DNA from: Verrucosispora sp. NA02020
GTDB taxonomy: Bacteria; Actinomycetota; Actinomycetes; Mycobacteriales; Micromonosporaceae
Direction: 5' to 3'
Assembly (NCBI RefSeq): GCF_013364215.1
Contig: NZ_CP054923.1
Span: 2,294,001 to 2,358,000, forward strand
DNA: 64,000 nt
A model generated the notes under the pieces. The model was not told the DNA's origin. It searched no databases and was given only the letters and a program-made list of their open reading frames with translations. Position 1 is the first letter of the stretch. Each line of letters opens with the position of its first letter. A program made the position numbers and the translations under genes. Below, in pieces: positions 26,122 to 35,026 of this stretch.

Positions 26122-27047
26122 ACCGGGTCCTGCTGCTCGGTGCCGGCGGGTTCCTCGGGCGGCACGTCCGGGCCCTGCTCGCCGCGCACGCCGACGTCCG
26201 GGCGCCCGACCGGATGGCCTGCGACCTGGTCCGCATCGAGCTGCCGGCGCTGATCGCGCTGCTGGCCCGGGAACGGCCCGACGTGGTGGTGTCCGCCGCC
26301 GGCCGGATCGTCGGCTCCGGGTACGACTTCGTGCGCGCGCACGTGCTGGCCACCGCCAAGCTCGTCGAGGCGATGGCCGAGGCCGTACCGGCGGCCCGGC
26401 TGGTCCGGATCGGGTCGGCCGCCGAGTACGGTGCCGTGCCGTACGGCCTCGCGGTGTCCGAGGACCACCCGTGCGCGCCGGTCAGCGAGTACGGGCTCAG
26501 TCACCTGACCGCGACCCGGCTGGCGGAACTGGCCGGTGCGGCCGGCCGGGTCGACACGGTCGTGCTGCGGGTCTTCAACCCGGTCGGACCCGGCATCCCC
26601 GCAGGCAACGTGCTCGGTCGGGTCACCGGGCTGATCAGGTCGGCGCACGCCGCCGGGGACGACGGGATCGCGCTGGGCCTGCACGACACGTACCGCGACT
26701 TCGTCGACGTGCGGGACGTGGCGTCGGCGGTCCTGGCGGCGGCGCGCAGCGCGCCCACGACCGACCGCGTCGTCAACGTCGGCAGTGGCCGGGCGGTGGC
26801 CGTCCGCGACGTGGTCCGCCTGCTGGCCGAGGTGGCCGGGTTCACCGGTGACATCCGGGACGGCGGCTTCGCCGCCGACGCCGGGCGCTCCGCCACCGTG
26901 CCGTGGATGTGCGCGGACACCACACGTGCCGGGCGGGTGCTCGGCTGGGCGCCCGCGTACGACCTGCGCGAGTCGCTGACCGCGCTGTGGCGCACCGACG
27001 GTGCCGCGCCGCCGGTACGCCCGCTGGCCCAGGTGGAGACGGGATGA
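26118..27047 (+). CDS. NAD-dependent epimerase/dehydratase (SDR) with atypical catalytic Lys position
   Basis: 309 residues of the extended SDR family. GAGGFLG at 8-14 is the nucleotide loop, RIGSAAEYG around 97-105 supplies the Ser region, and LRVFNPVGPG follows the active site. The usual YxxxK reads Y125-G-L-S-H129: a histidine stands where lysine is expected (codon CAC at 26502-26504). This may mean altered chemistry or a non-canonical family. The ATG overlaps the stop of the priming transferase and the gene ends in an ATGA overlap with the next glycosyltransferase, so it acts in the same pathway. I cannot name the substrate. Confidence 0.8.
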   Translation: MNRVLLLGAGGFLGRHVRALLAAHADVRAPDRMACDLVRIELPALIALLARERPDVVVSAAGRIVGSGYDFVRAHVLATAKLVEAMAEAVPAARLVRIGSAAEYGAVPYGLAVSEDHPCAPVSEYGLSHLTATRLAELAGAAGRVDTVVLRVFNPVGPGIPAGNVLGRVTGLIRSAHAAGDDGIALGLHDTYRDFVDVRDVASAVLAAARSAPTTDRVVNVGSGRAVAVRDVVRLLAEVAGFTGDIRDGGFAADAGRSATVPWMCADTTRAGRVLGWAPAYDLRESLTALWRTDGAAPPVRPLAQVETG

Positions 27048-28291
27048 GGCACATGCGGATCGGCCTGCTCACGCAATGGTTCGACCCGGAGCCCGGCCCG
27101 GCCGCACTGCCCGGGATGCTCGCCACCGCCCTCGCCGGCCGGGGGCACGAGGTGCAGGTGCTCACCGGCTTCCCCAACTACCCGACCGGGCGGCTGGCCC
27201 CTGGCTACCGGATGGCCCGCCGCCGGGACGAGACCGTCGGCGCGACCAGGATCCGGCGGGTCGCGCTCTATCCGAGCCACGACCGTTCCGCGCTGCGCCG
27301 GGTGGCCAACTACGGCTCCTTCGCGGTCTCCGCGCTGGCCTCCGGCACGCCGGTGCTGCGCGGGCTGGACGCGCTCTGGGTGGGCAACTCGCCGATCAGC
27401 GTCGCGCTCCCGATGTGGTTCGCCCGGTACGCGCACCGGGTGCCCGTGCTGCTGCACGTCCTCGACCTCTGGCCGGACAGCGTGGTGGCCAGCGGCTTCC
27501 TCGGCACCGGGCGGCTGTCTCGGACCGTCGAGCGGGGCATGGCCGGCTGGTGCGACGCGATGTACCGCAGCGCCGCCCGCGTCGCCTGCGTCTCGCCCGG
27601 CGCCGTGGACCTGCTCGCCGGTCGTGGCGTACCCCGGGAGAAGCTGCGGCACATCCCGATGTGGGCCGACGAGACGCCCCGGCCCCGCGCCGGTGACCTG
27701 CGCGCGGAGCTGGGCCTGCGACCCGACCAGGTGGTCCTGGTGTACGCCGGTGCGCTCGGCGAGGCACAGGGGCTGGACTCGCTCGTCGACGCCTGCGCCC
27801 GGGTGGCCGACCCCCGGCTGGTCTGCGTGATCGCCGGCTCCGGCACCACCGAGGAACGGCTGCGTCGCCGGGCCGAGGAACTGGGCGCGGCCCACGTGCG
27901 TTTCCTCGGGCAACTGCCCCGGGAGCGGATGCCCGCGCTGATGGCCACCGGCGACGTGCACTACGTGAGCCTGCGGCCGGGCGGCATGTCGGCGTACACG
28001 ATGCCGAGCAAGGTGCAGGCCACCCTGGCCGCCGGACGGGCGCTGCTGGTGGCCGCCGAGGGCGACGCCGCCGACGTGGCCCGCGACAGCGGAGCCGGGA
28101 TCACCGCCCGGCCCGGCGACCCCGACTCGATCGCCGCCGCGCTGCGCGAACTCTGCGACCTGGGCCGGGAGAAGCTCGACCTGCTCGGACAGGCCGGTCG
28201 GCAGCACTACGAGCGGGTCTTCTCGGTCTCCGCCGGTGCGCAACGGGTGGAGCAGGCGCTCTCCGAGGTGGTCGACACCCACCGACGCTGA
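27044..28291 (+). CDS. GT4-family glycosyltransferase (WcaI-like)
   Basis: 415 residues. RIGLLTQWFDPEPGPAALPG and VLTGFPNYPTGRL are the hallmark of WcaI/WbuB-type glycosyltransferases, often the enzyme that adds the second sugar, commonly to a HexNAc primer. HVLDLWPDSVVASG, VYAGALGEAQGLDSL and YTMPSKVQATLAAGRALLV complete the GT4 pattern. The ATG at 27044 overlaps the upstream stop and has GGAG five bases before it; an ATG nine bases downstream is a weaker option. It ends the rightward operon and the polysaccharide cluster. Confidence 0.88.
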   Translation: MRHMRIGLLTQWFDPEPGPAALPGMLATALAGRGHEVQVLTGFPNYPTGRLAPGYRMARRRDETVGATRIRRVALYPSHDRSALRRVANYGSFAVSALASGTPVLRGLDALWVGNSPISVALPMWFARYAHRVPVLLHVLDLWPDSVVASGFLGTGRLSRTVERGMAGWCDAMYRSAARVACVSPGAVDLLAGRGVPREKLRHIPMWADETPRPRAGDLRAELGLRPDQVVLVYAGALGEAQGLDSLVDACARVADPRLVCVIAGSGTTEERLRRRAEELGAAHVRFLGQLPRERMPALMATGDVHYVSLRPGGMSAYTMPSKVQATLAAGRALLVAAEGDAADVARDSGAGITARPGDPDSIAAALRELCDLGREKLDLLGQAGRQHYERVFSVSAGAQRVEQALSEVVDTHRR

Positions 28292-28312
28292 GAGGGTCGG
28301 CGGCGAGGAGCG

Positions 28313-28741
28313 TCAGGGCCAGTCGTCACCGGCGTCCAGGCGTCGGTCCAGCAGCTCCGTCAGGGGCAGCGACTCGCCGTCCCGGCCACCCCGGCCGACC
28401 ACCAGCGGCGGTGGGACCGGCGGGCAGACCGTGCCGAACAGCAGCGCACGCAGACTGTTCGGCACGGTCAGCAGATAGAAGTTCCCCCTGGTGTCCACCG
28501 CCCGCGAGCGGCCCCGGTCGACGTACCAGCCGGTCAGCCCGGTGCGGTAGCGGTGCCGCCCGTCGTACGACGTCACCCGCAGCCGCTCCGGGCGCAGACC
28601 GCGCGCGGTCGCGTCGGCGGCGAAGCGGTGCACCAGCTCCGCCGCCGCGGCCTGCTCCACGGCCCGGGCCCGGGACTCGGCCTCGGCGTGCGCGTGCACC
28701 GCCCGCCGCCGCTGCTCCCGCCAGTCCTCGTCGCCCGCCAT
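28313..28741 (-). CDS. Conserved-looking small protein of unknown function
   Basis: 142 residues, not recognised. The N-terminal 50 residues are highly charged and likely helical (WREQRRRAVHAHAEAESRAR). The C-terminal part looks globular: YDGRHRYRTGLTGWYVDRGRS, then GNFYLLTVPNSLRALLFG, then a short acidic end. There is no signal peptide or membrane segment. The ATG at 28741 is chosen because the upstream extension to 28999 overlaps the 3' end of tex in another frame. It lies 34 bases downstream of tex on the same strand and may be its operon partner. Confidence 0.65.
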   Translation of the reverse strand: MAGDEDWREQRRRAVHAHAEAESRARAVEQAAAAELVHRFAADATARGLRPERLRVTSYDGRHRYRTGLTGWYVDRGRSRAVDTRGNFYLLTVPNSLRALLFGTVCPPVPPPLVVGRGGRDGESLPLTELLDRRLDAGDDWP

Positions 28742-28775
28742 GGCGCTCACCGTACGCCGCCCACCGGGGGAGGGC

Positions 28776-31214
28776 TCAGGCCAGTCCGGCCCGACGCAAC
28801 GCCTCGGCCATCGCGTCGTTCGCCGGCCCGGCCGGACCCCGGCCCTGCCGCTGCTGCGGCCCGCCACGCTGTCCACCCCGGTCACCGCGACCGCCGCCGC
28901 GTCCACCCTGGCCACCACTGCCCTGCCCGCCGCCGTCCCGGCCGCCCCGGTTCTCCCGACCGGCCTGGTTCTCCGGACGGCCCGGGTTCTCCCGACCACC
29001 GCGCTCGCGCGTGCCGCCCCGGGCGGCCTCCGCGTCGTCGTCCAGCCGCAGCGTCAACGAGATGCGCTTGCGCGGCACGTCCACGTCCAGCACCTTGACC
29101 TTCACCACGTCGCCGGACTTCACCACCTCGCGCGGGTCCTTGACGAAGGTGCGCGACATCGCCGACACGTGCACCAGACCGTCCTGGTGCACCCCGACGT
29201 CGACGAAGGCGCCGAAGGCGGCCACGTTGGTGACCACGCCCTCCAGCACCATCCCCGGCGTCAGGTCACCGATCTTCTCGACGCCCTCGACGAAGGTGGC
29301 GGTCCTGAACTCCGGACGCGGGTCGCGCCCCGGCTTCTCCAACTCGGCGAGGATGTCGGTGACCGTCGGCAGACCGAACGTCTCGTCGACGAAGTCGGTG
29401 GCCCGCAGACCGCGCAGGATCGCCGACCGGCCGATCAGCGTCCGCAGGTCCTGCCCGGTGGTCGCCAGGATCCGGCGCACCACCGGGTACGCCTCGGGGT
29501 GCACGCTGGAGGAGTCCAGCGGGTCGTCGCCGTCGGGGATGCGCAGGAAGCCGGCGCACTGCTCGAACGCCTTCGGCCCGAGCCGGGGCACCTTGCGCAG
29601 GTCGGAGCGGCTGCGGAACGGCCCGTTGGCGTCCCGGTGCAGCACGATGTTCTCGGCCAGCCCGGCACCGATCCCGGAGACCCGGGTCAGCAGCGGCGCG
29701 GAAGCGGTGTTCACGTCCACCCCGACGCCGTTGACGCAGTCCTCCACCACCGTGTCCAGCGAACGGGAGAGCTTCACCTCCGACAGGTCGTGCTGGTACT
29801 GCCCGACGCCGATGGACTTCGGGTCGATCTTCACCAGCTCGGCGAGCGGGTCCTGCAACCGGCGCGCGATGGAGACCGCGCCACGCAGCGACACGTCCAT
29901 CCCGGGCAGCTCCTGCGCCGCGTACGCGGACGCGGAGTAGACCGAGGCACCCGCCTCGGAGACCATCACCTTGGTCAACCCGAGCTGCGGGAAACGCTTG
30001 ATCAGGTCACCGGCGAGCTTGTCGGTCTCCCGGCTGGCCGTACCGTTGCCGATCGCCACCAGCTCCACCCGGTGCGCCGTGGCGAGCCGGGCCAGCGTCT
30101 CGATCGAGGCGTCCCACTGCCGGCGCGGCTCGTGCGGATAGATCGTGTCGGTGGCGACCACCTTGCCGGTGGCGTCCACCACCGCCACCTTCACCCCGGT
30201 CCGCAGACCCGGGTCCAGACCCATCGTGGGCCGGGCCCCGGCCGGCGCGGCCAGCAGCAGGTCGCGCAGGTTGGTGGCGAAGACCCGGACGGCCTCCTCC
30301 TCGGCCGCCTGCCACAACCGCATCCGCAGGTCCGCGCCGAGGTGGATGAGGATCCGGGTACGCCACGCCCAGCGCACCGTGTCGGCCAGCCACCGATCCG
30401 CCGGCCGCCCCTGGTCGGTGACCCCGAACCGGCCGGCGATCGCCGCCTCGTACCGGGTCGGTCCGGTGACCGTGTCGGCGTCGCCGTCGGCCTCCGGGTC
30501 CATGGTCAGGTCGAGCACACCCTCCTTCTCGCCCCGGAACATGGCCAGGATGCGGTGCGAGGGCAGCTTCGGGTACGGCTCGGCGAAGTCGAAGTAGTCG
30601 GCGAACTTCGCGCCGGCCGACTCCTGCCCCTCGCGTACCCGGGCCACCAGCCGGCCGCGCGACCACATCTGCTCGCGCAGCGTGCCGATCAGGTCGGCGT
30701 CCTCGGCGAACCGCTCGATCAGGATGGCCCGCGCCCCGTCCAGCGCGGCGGCGGCGTCGGCCACCCCCTTGTCCGCATCGACGTAGCCGGCGGCGGTCTC
30801 CCGGGGGTCCCGGGCCGGGTCGCCGAGCAGCGTGTCGGCCAGCGGCTCCAGCCCCGCCTCGCGGGCGATCTGCGCCCGGGTCCGCCGCTTGGGCTTGTAC
30901 GGCAGGTAGATGTCCTCCAGTCGGGACTTCGAGTCGGCCGCCATGATCTGCGCTTCCAGGGCCTCGTCCAGCTTGCCCTGGGAGCGGATCGACTCCAGCA
31001 CCGCCGCCCGCCGCTCGTCCAGCTCCCGCAGGTAGCGCAGGCGCTCCTCGAGCGTCCGCAGCTGGGTGTCGTCGAGCAGCCCGGTGGCCTCCTTGCGGTA
31101 CCGCGCGATGAACGGCACCGTGGCGCCGCCGTCGAGCAGCTCCACGGCCGCGCGTACCTGGCGCTCGGCGACGCCGAGCTCCTCGGCGATGCGCTGATCA
31201 ACTGAGAGGGTCAC
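28776..31214 (-). CDS. Tex-family RNA-binding transcription accessory protein with RGG-rich tail
   Basis: 812 residues. Tex proteins bind nucleic acid and affect transcription and RNA turnover. The order is the usual one: N-terminal helical Tex domain ([18 protein letters not shown]), YqgF/RNase-H-like domain ([18 protein letters not shown]), helix-hairpin-helix region ([36 protein letters not shown]), and S1 domain ([20 protein letters not shown]) near 640-710. The last 85 or so residues are a low-complexity Arg/Gly/Gln tail ending in [15 protein letters not shown]; this is longer than in the Escherichia coli or Bordetella proteins. The GTG at 31214 has GGAG seven bases upstream. It is divergent from the dGTPase gene, with 61 bases between starts. 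Confidence 0.93.
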   Translation of the reverse strand: MTLSVDQRIAEELGVAERQVRAAVELLDGGATVPFIARYRKEATGLLDDTQLRTLEERLRYLRELDERRAAVLESIRSQGKLDEALEAQIMAADSKSRLEDIYLPYKPKRRTRAQIAREAGLEPLADTLLGDPARDPRETAAGYVDADKGVADAAAALDGARAILIERFAEDADLIGTLREQMWSRGRLVARVREGQESAGAKFADYFDFAEPYPKLPSHRILAMFRGEKEGVLDLTMDPEADGDADTVTGPTRYEAAIAGRFGVTDQGRPADRWLADTVRWAWRTRILIHLGADLRMRLWQAAEEEAVRVFATNLRDLLLAAPAGARPTMGLDPGLRTGVKVAVVDATGKVVATDTIYPHEPRRQWDASIETLARLATAHRVELVAIGNGTASRETDKLAGDLIKRFPQLGLTKVMVSEAGASVYSASAYAAQELPGMDVSLRGAVSIARRLQDPLAELVKIDPKSIGVGQYQHDLSEVKLSRSLDTVVEDCVNGVGVDVNTASAPLLTRVSGIGAGLAENIVLHRDANGPFRSRSDLRKVPRLGPKAFEQCAGFLRIPDGDDPLDSSSVHPEAYPVVRRILATTGQDLRTLIGRSAILRGLRATDFVDETFGLPTVTDILAELEKPGRDPRPEFRTATFVEGVEKIGDLTPGMVLEGVVTNVAAFGAFVDVGVHQDGLVHVSAMSRTFVKDPREVVKSGDVVKVKVLDVDVPRKRISLTLRLDDDAEAARGGTRERGGRENPGRPENQAGRENRGGRDGGGQGSGGQGGRGGGRGDRGGQRGGPQQRQGRGPAGPANDAMAEALRRAGLA

Positions 31215-31275
31215 GATGGGCTCCGCCTTCTGGTGTGGGTTCCGTGGTGCATTCTGCCGGGCTACCGTGGCGATC

Positions 31276-32787
31276 ATGGAACCACCTGTGGAGCCGCGCG
31301 CCCGACGTCTCTTCGGCGGCAGCGCGCGCACCCTCGGCGACCTCGCGAGCAGCCCGTTCCGCGCGGACCGGGACCGCATCGTCGGCTCGCCGTTCTTCAC
31401 CCGTCTGGGCGGCGTCACCCAGGTGGTCAGCCCCGGCGGGTCCGGGCTGCTGGTGCACAACCGGCTCACGCACAGCCTCAAGGTCGCCCAGGTGGCCCGC
31501 GCGATCGCCGAACGCCTCACCGCCGACGGATGGCAGCGTGACCTGGTGGAGAAGCTGGGCGGCTGCGACCCGGACGTGGTGGAGGCCGCCGCGCTCGCCC
31601 ACGACCTCGGCCACCCGCCCTTCGGGCACCTGGGCGAACGGGTGCTGGACCGGCTGGCCCGGCACCGGCTCGGCCTCACCGACGGCTTCGAGGGCAACGC
31701 CCAGTCGTACCGGATCGTCACCTCGACCGAGATCCGGGGCGCGGCCACCACCGGTCTGGACCTGACCGCGGCGGTCCGGGCGGCGATGCTGAAGTACCCG
31801 TGGACCCGACTCGACCACCCGGACCCGCACCCGCGCCTGATGGACCCGCCGCCGCGCGGCGCCACCCCGCCCCCGGACGACCCGGACAGCGGTTCGGCCA
31901 AGTTCGGTGCGTACCGCACCGAGCTGGAGGACCTGCGGCAGGCCCGCGCGCCGTTCGCCGGTCGGATCGCCGACTGGCAGCAGACCGTCGAGGCGTCGGT
32001 GATGGACACCGCCGACGACGTCGCGTACGCCATCCACGACGTGGAGGACTTCTATCGCGTCGGGGTGCTCCAGCAGGGCGCGGTCGCCGCCGAGCTGATG
32101 GCCTGGCAGCGGGAGGGCGGCAGCCTGCGGGCCATCACCGACGCGGCGTTGCAGACCTCGGCCCGCCGGCCCGGCTCGGCGATCGAGCGGCTGCGCCGCC
32201 AACTGCACCGCAAGGACGCCTGGATCGCCGACGACGACGCCTTCGCGGCGGCCGTCGAACACGTCCGGGAGGAACTGGTCGAGGGCCTGCTGGCGGTGCC
32301 CTTCGACGGCTCGATCGAGGCCGAACAGTACGTCGCCCGGTTCTCCGCCCGGTGGACCGACCGTTTCGTGGACGCGATCACCGTGGTCGAGCAGCCCGGC
32401 ATGCGCTCCGGGCACGTGCTGCTGGCCCCGGCGCAGTGGCACGAGGTGCAGGTGCTCAAGTTCGTCCATCACCGGTTCGTGCTGGCCCGCCCCGACCTGG
32501 CACTGCACCAGCGGGGTCAGGCCCGGCTGCTCGGCACCCTGGTCGAGGCGCTGTTGGAGTGGCTGCTCGACCCGGAGGAGGAGTCCCGCCTGCCCCGGCG
32601 GCTGCACGACCTGGTCGAGTTGGCCGAGGCGGAGCTGCACCCGCGTACCCCGGACCGGCTCGGCAAGGCGCGGGGCCGCGCCATCGTGGACTTCGTCGCC
32701 CAGCTCACCGACGGTCAGGCGGTGGCGATGCTGGACGCCCTCTCCGGTCGCTCCGGCGCCCTCTGGACCGACGCCTTCGTCCTCTGA
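31276..32787 (+). CDS. dgt: dGTP triphosphohydrolase-like HD-domain protein
   Basis: 503 residues. Hydrolyses dGTP (or other dNTPs) to the deoxynucleoside and triphosphate in the cytosol. The HD-domain metal ligands are present: His66 in RLTHSLKV, His109-Asp110 in [14 protein letters not shown], and the later Asp in [24 protein letters not shown] follows the HD pair, as in the family. An in-frame start at 31216 exists, but the ATG at 31276 fits the family N-terminus ([20 protein letters not shown]). The gene is followed within 10 bases by a strong palindrome that probably ends its transcript. Confidence 0.9.
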   Translation: MEPPVEPRARRLFGGSARTLGDLASSPFRADRDRIVGSPFFTRLGGVTQVVSPGGSGLLVHNRLTHSLKVAQVARAIAERLTADGWQRDLVEKLGGCDPDVVEAAALAHDLGHPPFGHLGERVLDRLARHRLGLTDGFEGNAQSYRIVTSTEIRGAATTGLDLTAAVRAAMLKYPWTRLDHPDPHPRLMDPPPRGATPPPDDPDSGSAKFGAYRTELEDLRQARAPFAGRIADWQQTVEASVMDTADDVAYAIHDVEDFYRVGVLQQGAVAAELMAWQREGGSLRAITDAALQTSARRPGSAIERLRRQLHRKDAWIADDDAFAAAVEHVREELVEGLLAVPFDGSIEAEQYVARFSARWTDRFVDAITVVEQPGMRSGHVLLAPAQWHEVQVLKFVHHRFVLARPDLALHQRGQARLLGTLVEALLEWLLDPEEESRLPRRLHDLVELAEAELHPRTPDRLGKARGRAIVDFVAQLTDGQAVAMLDALSGRSGALWTDAFVL

Positions 32788-32795
32788 CAGGTGCA

Positions 32796-32843
32796 AGGAG
32801 GGGTCCCTTCCTAACGCCTACGGCATAGGAAGGGACCCCTCCT
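32796..32843. repeat. Dispersed palindromic repeat, copy A (hairpin terminator)
   Basis: Perfect inverted repeat: arm AGGAGGGGTCCCTTCCTA at 32796-32813, its exact reverse complement at 32826-32843, and the 12-base loop ACGCCTACGGCA. It lies between the stop of dgt (32787) and the convergent MBL-fold gene ending at 32860, so it is well placed as a bidirectional terminator. The loop core ACGCCT is shared with the copies at 45010, 54824 and 60141. Confidence 0.85.
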
Positions 32844-32859
32844 AACAACAGCGAAGAGC

Positions 32860-34008
32860 TCAGGCGACCGCCTGCCACCAGCCGTCGACCGGCGGCGGGT
32901 CGTCCACCACGACCCGCTCGCCGGGTCGGGGCACGGCCAGCCGGACGTCGCGGGCCTTCGCCTCGGCCCAGAGCCGGTCCACCGGCTCGGACCAGTCGTG
33001 CAGCGCGAGGTTGAAGGTCGCCCAGTGCACCGGCACGAACAGCCCGCCGCGCAGGTCGAGGTGGGCGGCGACGGCCTCCTCCGGGAACATGTGGATGCCC
33101 GGCCAGGCCCGGTCGTACGCGCCGATCTGCACCAGCGTCGCGTCGAACGGCCCGTGCGCCGCCCCGATCTCGGCGTACCCGTCGAAGTAGCCGGAGTCCC
33201 CGGTGTAGTAGACCTTCCGCTGCCGACCGGCGACCACCCAGGAACTCCAGAGCGTGCCGTTGCGTCGCAGTCCCCGGCCGGAGAAGTGCTGCGCGGCGGT
33301 GCAGGTGATCTCCAGGTCGGCCACCCGGTGCGTCTGCGACCAGTCCAGTTCGATCACCCGGTGCGCCGGCACGCCCCACCGGTCGAGGTGCGCGCCGACG
33401 CCGAGCGGCACCAGGAACGGCGCCGACTGGCGGGCGGTCAGCTCCCGCACGGTGGCCATGTCGAGGTGGTCGTAGTGGTCGTGGGAGATCAGGATCGCGT
33501 CGAGCTGCGGCAGTTCGTCGAGGCGTACCGGCGGCTCGTGCAGGCGACGCGGACCGACCGCGTCCGACGGCGAGCACCTGTCGCTCCAGACCGGGTCGAG
33601 CAGCACCCGCCGGCCCTCGATCTCGATCAGCGTGGAGGCGTGGCCGTACCAGACGAGGTTCAGCTCGCGGGCCCGGTCGACGTCCGGCGCGGGCGTCGGG
33701 CGGACCAGCGGCACGGCACCGGTCGGCCGGCGCTGCTGCTTACCGAAGATCATCTCGCGGAACAGGTTGCTGTCCGGGACGGGCGCCGTCCGGGTGCTCG
33801 CCCGGTTGTGGAACGTCCCGTCGTGGAACTGCGGCGACCGGGCCGCCCGTTCCGCCCGCGCCCCGGCCAGTCGGCCACCGAGCGCGGCCGGTACGCCCCG
33901 GGCCGCCCACGCGAGTCCGGCCAGTCCGGCCAGCGCGGCCACCCCGGCCACCGATCCCGCGATCCGTCGGCCGGTGACTCGTCCCGTCTGCTCCTTCGGC
34001 GCGCGCAT
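32860..34008 (-). CDS. MBL-fold metallohydrolase (NAPE-PLD/UlaG-like), membrane-anchored
   Basis: 382 residues. An N-terminal hydrophobic stretch (about 15-36, IAGSVAGVAALAGLAGLAW) after a basic tail suggests a membrane anchor or uncleaved signal. The metallo-beta-lactamase core follows: LNLVWYGHASTLIEIEGRRV, the zinc motif SHDHYDHLD, YYTGDSGYFDGY, and PVHWATFNLALHDW. This arrangement fits the group near N-acyl-phosphatidylethanolamine phospholipase D; the substrate is unknown. The ATG at 34008 has AGGGGGG five bases upstream. The gene ends near the palindrome at 32796-32843. Confidence 0.85.
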   Translation of the reverse strand: MRAPKEQTGRVTGRRIAGSVAGVAALAGLAGLAWAARGVPAALGGRLAGARAERAARSPQFHDGTFHNRASTRTAPVPDSNLFREMIFGKQQRRPTGAVPLVRPTPAPDVDRARELNLVWYGHASTLIEIEGRRVLLDPVWSDRCSPSDAVGPRRLHEPPVRLDELPQLDAILISHDHYDHLDMATVRELTARQSAPFLVPLGVGAHLDRWGVPAHRVIELDWSQTHRVADLEITCTAAQHFSGRGLRRNGTLWSSWVVAGRQRKVYYTGDSGYFDGYAEIGAAHGPFDATLVQIGAYDRAWPGIHMFPEEAVAAHLDLRGGLFVPVHWATFNLALHDWSEPVDRLWAEAKARDVRLAVPRPGERVVVDDPPPVDGWWQAVA

Positions 34009-34061
34009 GGTTGCCCCCCTCTGCTGATCCCCGCCGTCCACGGTAGCCCTCGCCGTCCGGT

Positions 34062-34829
34062 TCAGCCGTGGATGCCGGGGCGGAGGGGGCGAGGCTCGCC
34101 GGGGCCCAGCCGGTCGGCCAGGTCCAGCAGCCGCCGACCCAACCGGGCCCGGGCCTGCACGGCGGGGTGGGTCGCCCCGAAGTCGTCCGCCCCCGGTTGG
34201 CCGGCAGCGAAGAAGGCGTACGTCAGCCGGGGCGTCCCGGCCGTGTCGAAGATCACCCCGGCCTCGTGCCGGGCGTCGCGGAACCAGCCGGCCTTGGTGG
34301 CGATCCGGGATCGCTCGGCCGAGGACATGGTGCGCCGGATGCCGTCGGTGAACGCCACCGGTGAGCGCAGCGACCGCAGCACGAACGCCGTCGAGGCGGG
34401 GGAGAGCAGGGTGCCGCCGACGAGCGCCCGCAGCAGGTCGTGCGTCTCGCGGGCCGTACTGGTGCCGAGGTGGAACCGGGGCGAGTCGGCCACCGGCTGC
34501 ACGGACGTGTCCGGGAAGCCCTTCGCCACCAGGATCCGGTTGACCTCGACGGCCGGGCAGACCAGCGCGCAGAGCCGCACCGCGACGTCGTCGGAGACGG
34601 TCAGCAGGTTCGCCAGGACGAGCCCCACCGTCACCCGGCTGGGGTACGCGCCGGCCAACCCGAAGATGCCGTCGCCGCCCGGCGTGACGGTCTCGGCGGT
34701 CACCTCGACCTGCTGGTCGAGGGCGAGCCGGCCCCGGTCGACCGTGTCGAGCACCGCCGTCGCCACCGCGATCTTGTTGACGCTGTACGCCTCGACCGGC
34801 AGGCTCGCCGACTCGTCCACCGCGACCAC
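34062..34829 (-). CDS. Beta-lactamase-like serine hydrolase; start codon uncertain
   Basis: Resembles the class A beta-lactamase / serine-hydrolase fold. VEAYSVNKIAVATAVLD contains the S-x-x-K pair (SVNK), VSDDVAVRLC corresponds to the SDN-like loop, and TKAGWFRD is the K-T/S-G-like strand. From the only canonical start (GTG 34829) the protein has 255 residues and begins just 15 residues before SVNK, without its first helix and strands. Yet the same frame stays open and protein-like upstream to 34991 (DPDETQADLSRIAARV, DWQAYVSLAGPGG), with no ATG, GTG or TTG. An ATT at 34962-34964 preceded by GGGAG would give 300 residues. The annotated start is therefore the conservative one. The gene is convergent with nothing and faces the alcohol dehydrogenase end. 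Confidence 0.65.
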   Translation of the reverse strand: MVAVDESASLPVEAYSVNKIAVATAVLDTVDRGRLALDQQVEVTAETVTPGGDGIFGLAGAYPSRVTVGLVLANLLTVSDDVAVRLCALVCPAVEVNRILVAKGFPDTSVQPVADSPRFHLGTSTARETHDLLRALVGGTLLSPASTAFVLRSLRSPVAFTDGIRRTMSSAERSRIATKAGWFRDARHEAGVIFDTAGTPRLTYAFFAAGQPGADDFGATHPAVQARARLGRRLLDLADRLGPGEPRPLRPGIHG

Positions 34830-35026
34830 CGGGCCGCCTGGTCCGGCGAGACTGACGTACGCCTGCCAGTCGCCGCCGGCCCGGACCCGCTCCCGCCGGT
34901 ACGCCGCCCGGACCCGTGCCGCGATCCGGCTCAGGTCGGCCTGCGTTTCGTCCGGATCGCGAATGACCCACTCCCGTCGGCCCGGGGCCCGTCACGGACA
35001 CCCTAGACCCGGCCCGTGGCGACCGG

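Noticed and set aside
28740..31205. 821-codon open frame opposite tex
   Set aside because: Antisense shadow of tex; composition is His/Arg/Gly/Gln-rich with no fold.
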